Assembly (NCBI GenBank): GCA_026129185.1 | Contig: JAHCIO010000001.1 | Span: 124,001 to 188,000 of the forward strand | Origin: Promineifilum sp019695075 | GTDB taxonomy: Bacteria > Chloroflexota > Anaerolineae > Promineifilales > Promineifilaceae | Length of the DNA stretch: 64,000 nucleotides | Direction of reading: 5' to 3' | Shown: positions 58,791-64,000 of the stretch, one piece after another | Layout: every line of letters starts with the position of its first letter | How positions within the stretch are numbered: the stretch's first letter is position 1 | Translations under genes and position numbers: made by a program | Notes under the pieces: model-generated | Databases searched by the model: none | Told to the model about the DNA's origin: nothing | What the model saw: only the letters and a program-made list of their open reading frames with translations

Positions 58791-61652
58791 TTAATTCCTG
58801 ATTTCTTCCAAGCATGGAATGCGCTCGCGCACATTATCCGGCCGATCGCCGGGTTTGTGTAGTTGAACGAGGAAGGCGCTGCCCTTATGGTCGGTGGCAA
58901 TGCCTTCCCAGAGCACGAGGCCGTAGCCCTTCGCATAAGTATAGCGCTCAAAGGGCTGCTCCGTCGGCCGGCCATTGGCCTCGTTATAGGCCGCCAGCAC
59001 AACCGCATCCTCGACGACCAGGCCGCGCCCCGGCCGCCCCTCGACATCGGGCAGCGTCAGCTTGTCGTGGATGGACTCCAGCCGAATCCAGGTCACGTGG
59101 CGGCCGGAGAGGTGATCGTTGACGACGCAGTTGCCCTTGCGCCGGTTGATGACGGTGACGCTGCGCCGGTAGGTCTGGTCCACGGCCATCTGGCGCGGCG
59201 TCCAGGCCGTGCCGTAGCGCTCGCCGTCCATCAGCGTGTAGAAGTTGCCGGAGCCGGGCGAGGTGTCCGTGCCGCGATAGATGAAGCGGTCGTCGGCCCA
59301 CAACTCTTCCCACTCACTGTCCTTGGTCTGATAGAAGCGCGCGCCCTCGTATTGCGTCTGCAAGCGCTGCTGGCCGGTGAGCGGGCCGTTGGGCATCTCG
59401 AAGATGTACTTCATCTCATAGAGCCGCCCGTCACCGCGCAGGTAAGGCAGCAGGTCAAACTTGGTCGGCGCGGAGACGACGACGACAGCGACGAAAATGG
59501 TCGAGCCGAAAGCTTCGCCACGGCCGTTGTGCATCCGCCAACGGCCGACGGCCCGCCCTGGCGCGGCCGGCGCGGTCAGATCGACGCTGACCTCGACGAC
59601 CTCCTGCGGGGCGACGCGGCCGACGGCCACGCGCCGCGTCTCGCCCATGGCCTCGCCGCCGACGAAGAGGAGTTCGTAGCCGCTCGTCCAGGTCGTCGAG
59701 CCGGTGTTGCGGATGGCCCACGTCTTGCGGAAGGACACGCCGGCCCGCGCCTCGCTGCCGTCGGGCGCGGTGACGTGATGCTCCAACTGGGCGTCGTCGA
59801 TGGACGTCGAGCCGCTGGTAGAGGAAACGGGCACGCGGATCTCGGCGTAGAGCGTGTCGCCGAAGAGCATGCCCTCCGGGTTCCTGGCCCGCCACGAACT
59901 GCGGTGGACGCCGGGGGCCAGCGGCGCTTCCAGCGGCACGGTGACCTCAACCGTCTCGCCCGGCAGCGCCGCCGGCAGGGGGACGCTGTCGGCCGTGCGG
60001 TTGCGGCCGTTCATGGGGTTGTTGGCCACGAAGACGAGGGCATAGCCGGCCGCCCAGGCCGACATGCCCGTGTTGCGCACGCGCCAGGTCTTGTCGATGG
60101 GCGTGCCCGCGGGCACGACCGTGCCGTCGGGGTAGGTGACGTCGGCCTCGAAGCGGGCGTTGTCATACGCGCCGGGGCGCACGACCTCGATAGCGGCGTG
60201 GACGATGTCGCCGAAGGGCGCGCCGTCGGCGGCGCGGGGTTGCCAGGCAGCGCGGTGGTGGCCGAGGGTTGCCGGCGCGGTCAGCGCGGTGGTGATGTCG
60301 GCCGTGCGCCCCGGCTCAATGGGCGGCAGGGGCACGGCCGCCGGGCCGCCAAAGGGGTTATCGTCGGCCGGGGCCAGCGTGAAGCCCTGGCCCCAGGCCG
60401 ACGCGCCGCTATTGCGAAGACGCCACGCCTTGCTGAAGGCCTCGCCCGGCTTCAGACGTGTGCCGTCGGGCACAGAGACATCGCCGACAAAGGTCGCCGC
60501 CGGGCGGGCGCGGCCGGGCGCGGCGACGACGCGCACGTCGATGGCCAGTTCCGGGCCGAACGGCTCGCCGGTGGGGGTGCGCAACCGCCAGATGGAGCGG
60601 GTGACGCCCGTTTCCGCCGGGGCGCTGAAGGTGACGGCCAGATCGGCCGTGGCCCCCGGCCGGACGAGAGGCAGAACCACGGCCGCGCCGTCGCGGGCGC
60701 GGCCGGGAGCCAGATGATAGCCCGTGCCCCAGGGCGCGTCGCCGGTGTTGCGCACGCGCCAGGCCTTCAGGGCCGTCCCCCCCGCGGGCACGCTCGCGCC
60801 GCCGGATAGAGGCAGGTCGGCGACGAGAACAGCGTCGTCGCGCCGGGCCACGGGCGTCACGACGATGTCGGCGTACAGCTCGAAGGGGAAGCGTCGGCCG
60901 CGGGCGTTACACGCCTTCCACGTGCTGCGGTGGCGGCCCGGCTCCGCCGGCGCGACCAGGGGCACGCTGACCTCGCCGATCTCATCCGGGGCCAGCGCCG
61001 GCAGGGGCACGCTCTCCGGCCCGTCCATGCGCGCGTCGCCGACGTACACCAGCGTGTAGCCCGACCACTGCGATGTGCCCGTGTTGCGCACGCGCCAGGT
61101 CTTGGTGAAGGCGCGCCCGGCCTCCAGCGCCGAGCCGTCCGGCGCGGTGACGTCGGCCAAAAGCGTCAGTTCGTCGATGACCGGCACGGCGACGCTGGTG
61201 AAGTAGCGCGTCGGATCGACCACATCGGCGACGACGTAGCCGCTCAGACCGCCGCCGATGCATTGCAGCGTCAGGTGCAGATGGACGCCGGTGGAGTTGC
61301 CCGTTGTGCCCGCCGTGCCCAGCCGCTGGCCGATCTCGACCGTCTGGCCGACCTGCAAGTCCGGGCTGATGACCGACAGATGGGCGTACCAGGTGTACCA
61401 GGTCGTGCCGTCGGCCCAGTCGTGGCGCAGGCGGACGTAGTTGCCGTAGCCCGTCTCGCCGGTGTGGAGGGCGTGGACGACGCCGGTCTGCGCGGCGACG
61501 ATCTCCGCCGGCCGGCCGCCCTGGTTGGCCCGCAGGTCGATGCCTTCGTGGCGGCCGTTGGCGTAGGGGCGCGGGCTGTTGAAGGGATCGGTGATGGTGA
61601 ACCCGGTCGTGACAGGGTTTTGCAGGAAGAAGCGGGCGACCGTCGAGGGCAT
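58791..61652 (-). CDS. M23 peptidase domain with five NBR1-Ig-like domains
   Basis: The 953-residue protein opens with an M23/LytM peptidase domain (about 1-155) holding 'GRHEGIDLRA' (HxxxD) and 'GVHLHLTLQ' (HxH). Five NBR1-Ig-like repeats follow (about residues 160-740), each with 'TWRVRNTG..W..GY.L' and '.APA.PG.HRS.W'. A unique C-terminal domain of ~210 residues has 'WTPRQMAVDQTYRR'. No signal peptide is visible, so export must use another route or the protein is released by lysis. Tandem NBR1-Ig modules are usual in Chloroflexota surface proteins. It starts 8 bases after glgA. Confidence 0.88.
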   Translation of the reverse strand: MPSTVARFFLQNPVTTGFTITDPFNSPRPYANGRHEGIDLRANQGGRPAEIVAAQTGVVHALHTGETGYGNYVRLRHDWADGTTWYTWYAHLSVISPDLQVGQTVEIGQRLGTAGTTGNSTGVHLHLTLQCIGGGLSGYVVADVVDPTRYFTSVAVPVIDELTLLADVTAPDGSALEAGRAFTKTWRVRNTGTSQWSGYTLVYVGDARMDGPESVPLPALAPDEIGEVSVPLVAPAEPGRHRSTWKACNARGRRFPFELYADIVVTPVARRDDAVLVADLPLSGGASVPAGGTALKAWRVRNTGDAPWGTGYHLAPGRARDGAAVVLPLVRPGATADLAVTFSAPAETGVTRSIWRLRTPTGEPFGPELAIDVRVVAAPGRARPAATFVGDVSVPDGTRLKPGEAFSKAWRLRNSGASAWGQGFTLAPADDNPFGGPAAVPLPPIEPGRTADITTALTAPATLGHHRAAWQPRAADGAPFGDIVHAAIEVVRPGAYDNARFEADVTYPDGTVVPAGTPIDKTWRVRNTGMSAWAAGYALVFVANNPMNGRNRTADSVPLPAALPGETVEVTVPLEAPLAPGVHRSSWRARNPEGMLFGDTLYAEIRVPVSSTSGSTSIDDAQLEHHVTAPDGSEARAGVSFRKTWAIRNTGSTTWTSGYELLFVGGEAMGETRRVAVGRVAPQEVVEVSVDLTAPAAPGRAVGRWRMHNGRGEAFGSTIFVAVVVVSAPTKFDLLPYLRGDGRLYEMKYIFEMPNGPLTGQQRLQTQYEGARFYQTKDSEWEELWADDRFIYRGTDTSPGSGNFYTLMDGERYGTAWTPRQMAVDQTYRRSVTVINRRKGNCVVNDHLSGRHVTWIRLESIHDKLTLPDVEGRPGRGLVVEDAVVLAAYNEANGRPTEQPFERYTYAKGYGLVLWEGIATDHKGSAFLVQLHKPGDRPDNVRERIPCLEEIRN

Positions 61653-61660
61653 GACTTCGC

Positions 61661-63112
61661 TTAGCCGAGGAAGTGCCCCACCTGGGCCTGCGCCCAGCGG
61701 TAGAGTTGCTCATACCCCTGGGCCGAGCGCTCCCAGGAGAAGTTGTTGGCCATGCCGTTGGCCTGGATGCGCTGCCAGCTTTCGCGGTCGGTGTTGTAGG
61801 TGTAGGTCGCGCGCTGGATGGCGTTGAACAGGGCGTCGGTGTTGAAGTCGTAGAACGAGTAGCCGGTGATGCCGTCCTGGACGGTGTCGGCCAGGCCGCC
61901 CGTGGCGCGGACGATGGGCACGCTGCCGTAGCGCATGGCGATCATCTGCCCCAGGCCGCACGGCTCGAACAGCGACGGCATCAGGAACATGTCGCTGCCG
62001 GCGTAGATGAGCGGGGCCAGCTCGGCGTGGTAGCCGATGTAGGCCGACATCTTGTCGCGGTGGTAACCGGCCATCTGGCGGAACATGTCCTCGTAATGCG
62101 CCGCGCCCGTGCCCAGGACGACGAATTGCGCCGGGCCGGAGAAGCCGTTCATCAACAGGTGCAGGGCGTGGCCGACGATGTCCAGCCCCTTCTGCCAGTC
62201 GAGCCGGGTGACCATGCCGATGATGGGGATGTCGGCCAGTTGCGGCAGGCCGACGGCGGCTTGTAGGGCGCGGCGGTTCTCGGCGCGGCCGGCCCTGTCG
62301 TCGAGGCTGTAGCTGGCCGCCAGGCGCTTGTCCGTGCCCGGATTCCACTCGTCGTAGTCCAGCCCGTTGAGGATGCCGTGCAGGTCGCGCTGGCGGTGGC
62401 GCAGCAGGCTATCGAGGCCCGCGCCGCCCTCGCGGGTCATGATTTCGCGCGCGTAGGTCGGGCTGACGGTGTTGACGATGTTGGCATGATAGATGCCGCG
62501 GGCCATGAAGTTGACTTCGCCGTAGCCCTCTTCTGACAGGCCGTGGGTGAACAATTGCATGTAGTCGAAGACGTTCCAGCTGGTCTTGCCCTGGTGGGCC
62601 AGGTTGTGGATGGTGAAGACGCTGCCGATGCCCTGAAAGCGCGGGTCGGCCGAGCCGGCGGTATGCAGCCAGGTGATGGCCGGGGCGGTGTGCCAGTCGT
62701 GAGCGTGGAGGATGTCCGGCTTCCAGTCTAGCGCCAGGGTCAGGTGGAGAGCGGCCTTGCTGAAGAAGGCGAAACGGTAGGGGTCGTCCCAGTAGCCGTA
62801 GATGTTGGGCCGGCCGAAGAGGTTGTACTCGGCAATGAAATAGACGGGCACGTCGCTGCCTGGCAGCCGCCCCTCGAACGCGCCCGCGCCGATGGTGCCG
62901 GAGCCGGTCGGCACCAGCAGTTGTAGCGGCATGCTGCTGACGCCCGGATAGCCGTGCTCGATATTATGGTAGGCCGGCATGATGACGCGGACGTCGTGGC
63001 CCATCGCGTGGAGGGCCTTGGGCAGCGAGCCGCCAATGTCGCCCAGCCCGCCGGTCTTGGCAAAGGGGGCAACTTCAGCGCTGAGAAAGAGGATTCGGAG
63101 TGGTTCGGCCAT
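61661..63112 (-). CDS. glgA: Glycogen synthase (GT5)
   Basis: The 483-residue enzyme extends alpha-1,4-glucan from ADP- or UDP-glucose. It has the N-terminal 'FAKTGGLGDIGGSLPKAL' (KxGGL), 'HAHDWHTAP' and the C-terminal 'FLMPSLFEPCGLGQMIAMRYG' (in parts; EPCGL). 'gagg' stands six bases before the ATG. It is translationally close to the M23/NBR1-Ig gene, which is an odd partner. A weak TTGTGC-17-CACAAT pair lies upstream near 63219-63247. Confidence 0.96.
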   Translation of the reverse strand: MAEPLRILFLSAEVAPFAKTGGLGDIGGSLPKALHAMGHDVRVIMPAYHNIEHGYPGVSSMPLQLLVPTGSGTIGAGAFEGRLPGSDVPVYFIAEYNLFGRPNIYGYWDDPYRFAFFSKAALHLTLALDWKPDILHAHDWHTAPAITWLHTAGSADPRFQGIGSVFTIHNLAHQGKTSWNVFDYMQLFTHGLSEEGYGEVNFMARGIYHANIVNTVSPTYAREIMTREGGAGLDSLLRHRQRDLHGILNGLDYDEWNPGTDKRLAASYSLDDRAGRAENRRALQAAVGLPQLADIPIIGMVTRLDWQKGLDIVGHALHLLMNGFSGPAQFVVLGTGAAHYEDMFRQMAGYHRDKMSAYIGYHAELAPLIYAGSDMFLMPSLFEPCGLGQMIAMRYGSVPIVRATGGLADTVQDGITGYSFYDFNTDALFNAIQRATYTYNTDRESWQRIQANGMANNFSWERSAQGYEQLYRWAQAQVGHFLG

Positions 63113-63251
63113 GTTGTGCCTCGCGCATGTGCCCGCCGGCCGCCGGGGCGGTCGGTGGCGTATGATTCAGTTTGGTTGACTGCGGGTGGCGTTCGCGTCG
63201 CCAGCGGACTGACTGTATTGTGCCCAATTGCCGGCCGATGCACAAATAGAT

Positions 63252-63486
63252 GTAGCGCGATTCTCCGAATCGCCCTGGCGTGGCGCGATTCTCCGAATCG
63301 CCCTGACGTAGCGCGATTCTCCGAATCGCCCTGACGTGGCGCGATTCTCCGAATCGCCCTAACGTGGCGCGATTCTCCGAATCGCCCTGACGTAGCGCGA
63401 TTCTCCGAATCGCCCTGACGTGGCGCGATTCTCCGAATCGCGTGCGTGTCACACAGGCAGAACGCGATTCGGGAGAATCGCGCCAC
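63252..63486. repeat. Array of seven 28-bp hairpin repeats plus one inverted copy
   Basis: The 28-bp unit begins GTRGCGCGATTCTCCGAATC and occurs at 63252, 63280, 63308, 63336, 63364, 63392 and, in part, 63420. Each unit has an inner palindrome 'gcgattc-tcc-gaatcgc'. An inverted copy at about 63462-63486 closes the array. There are no unique spacers. The gap 63113-63506 holds this array and no gene. Confidence 0.9.
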
Positions 63487-63506
63487 AGGGGGCGCGCCCG
63501 CGCGTG

Positions 63507-63917
63507 CTAGGCGGCCAGGGCGCCCAGGACGCGCCCCAGACGGGCGGCGACCTCGTCGGCCACCGGCAAGAGGTCGGGGTTGACGCCCGTGGCCAGCATG
63601 ACGTGGGGATCGACGGCGGCGACGACGCTGCCCGCGCCGCTGTCGTCTTCGTAGACGATCACGTTGCAGGGCAGCAGCAGGCCAAGCTCCAGTTCCGTGG
63701 TCAGCGCCCGGTGGGCCAGCGGCGGGTTGCACGCGCCCAGGATGACGTAGCGGCGGAAGTCGACGTCGAGCTTCTGCTTGAGCGTCGCCCGGACATCGAT
63801 GGTCGTCAGCACGCCGAAGCCCTCGGCCTTCAGCGCCGCCGTGACCTGCTCGATGGCGGCCTCATAGGGCACGTCTAAATGGACATGCGTACCGTATTGG
63901 CTGGTCGGTGGGTTCAT
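63507..63917 (-). CDS. DUF302 domain protein
   Basis: The 136-residue protein has the DUF302 pattern: 'YEAAIEQVTAALKAEGFGVLTTIDV', 'RRYVILGACNPPLAHRAL' and 'LGLLLPCNVIVYED' (in parts). The CNP and PCN cysteines are typical of the family, which is found with sulfur and metal stress genes. 'gaggag' lies seven bases before the ATG. A small membrane-protein gene ends 11 bases upstream. Confidence 0.9.
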   Translation of the reverse strand: MNPPTSQYGTHVHLDVPYEAAIEQVTAALKAEGFGVLTTIDVRATLKQKLDVDFRRYVILGACNPPLAHRALTTELELGLLLPCNVIVYEDDSGAGSVVAAVDPHVMLATGVNPDLLPVADEVAARLGRVLGALAA

Positions 63918-63928
63918 CGGTTGGCTCC

Positions 63929-64000
63929 TCAGTTATCTTTGCGCCACAGGATCATGACGGCCACGCCGGCCGCGACCGCCAACAGCAGTCCCACAACCAT
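63929..64000 (-). CDS. Small membrane protein, window edge
   Basis: A 23-residue frame 'MVVGLLLAVAAGVAVMILW' plus 'RKDN' ends at TGA (63929-63931). The ATG falls on the last three bases of the window, so it may be a true start or an inner Met of a longer gene. It would be one membrane helix with a short charged tail. It lies directly upstream of DUF302. Confidence 0.4.
   Translation of the reverse strand: MVVGLLLAVAAGVAVMILWRKDN

Noticed and set aside
58863..60809. 648-codon plus-strand frame opposite the NBR1-Ig protein
   Set aside because: It has repetitive Gly/Arg/Val composition produced by the repeated domains on the other strand.
63252..63486. CRISPR array
   Set aside because: Repeats are directly abutting with no unique spacers and no cas genes nearby.

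Overview
The window is high-G+C bacterial DNA that most resembles a Chloroflexota (Anaerolineae-type) chromosome. Grounds for this are inference rather than a search: the strong G+C bias, the large STAND/AAA-type NTPases, the secreted proteins built from META, NBR1-Ig and vWA domains, the big exported protein ending in a 'LPMVRR'-type tail, and many short palindromic repeats between genes. No rRNA, tRNA, integrase or transposase was seen.

Layout. (1) 1-3646 (+): the end of a type I restriction-modification locus, the 3' part of hsdS followed by hsdR. (2) 3881-18322 (-): a small membrane-protein gene, then a 13.4-kb, single-strand cluster of six P-loop NTPases and one radical SAM/SPASM enzyme. 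It reads as three units, each with a recognisable promoter: 18247->13291 (membrane-anchored NTPase, small AAA 'a', NTPase with C-terminal winged helix), 12863->11415 (stand-alone NTPase) and 11225->4899 (small AAA 'b', giant NTPase-TPR protein, radical SAM enzyme). The two small AAA genes share a 725/731-bp near-identical block. This is the best candidate here for an undescribed system, and its place beside an R-M locus suggests defence or conflict. (3) 18543-21740 (+): housekeeping gltX-glnS, marking the island edge. (4) 21828-37573, mostly minus strand: DUF2442/DUF4160 pairs, a GH20 hexosaminidase, a four-META lipoprotein, then a long run of small enzymes: acetyltransferases, DinB-like, O-methyltransferase, nadR-pnuC for NAD salvage, DUF1697, a MoaD/BNR pair and TMEM175. 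(5) 37693-49516: GH13 amylase, GyrI-like protein, ABC exporter, DsrE-like protein, sulfotransferase, a 1565-residue zincin/vWA secreted protein, an ANT-like nucleotidyltransferase and a VIT-like membrane protein. (6) 49634-56899: glutaminase, MFS transporter, and a peptide-use group (peptidase T, AbgT-type transporter, M20 dipeptidase). (7) 57169-64000: 4-alpha-glucanotransferase, M23/NBR1-Ig protein, glycogen synthase, DUF302, and the end of a small membrane-protein gene. The GH13 enzyme, malQ and glgA together point to glycogen/alpha-glucan metabolism.

Repeats are a theme. At least six separate families of short palindromic or tandem repeats occupy intergenic gaps, sometimes touching stop codons, and one sits inside the hsdR reading frame. 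Many long open frames opposite real genes are by-products of the G+C bias and were not called. Start codons were moved inward where a good Shine-Dalgarno sequence or the loss of a nonsense N-terminus argued for it.
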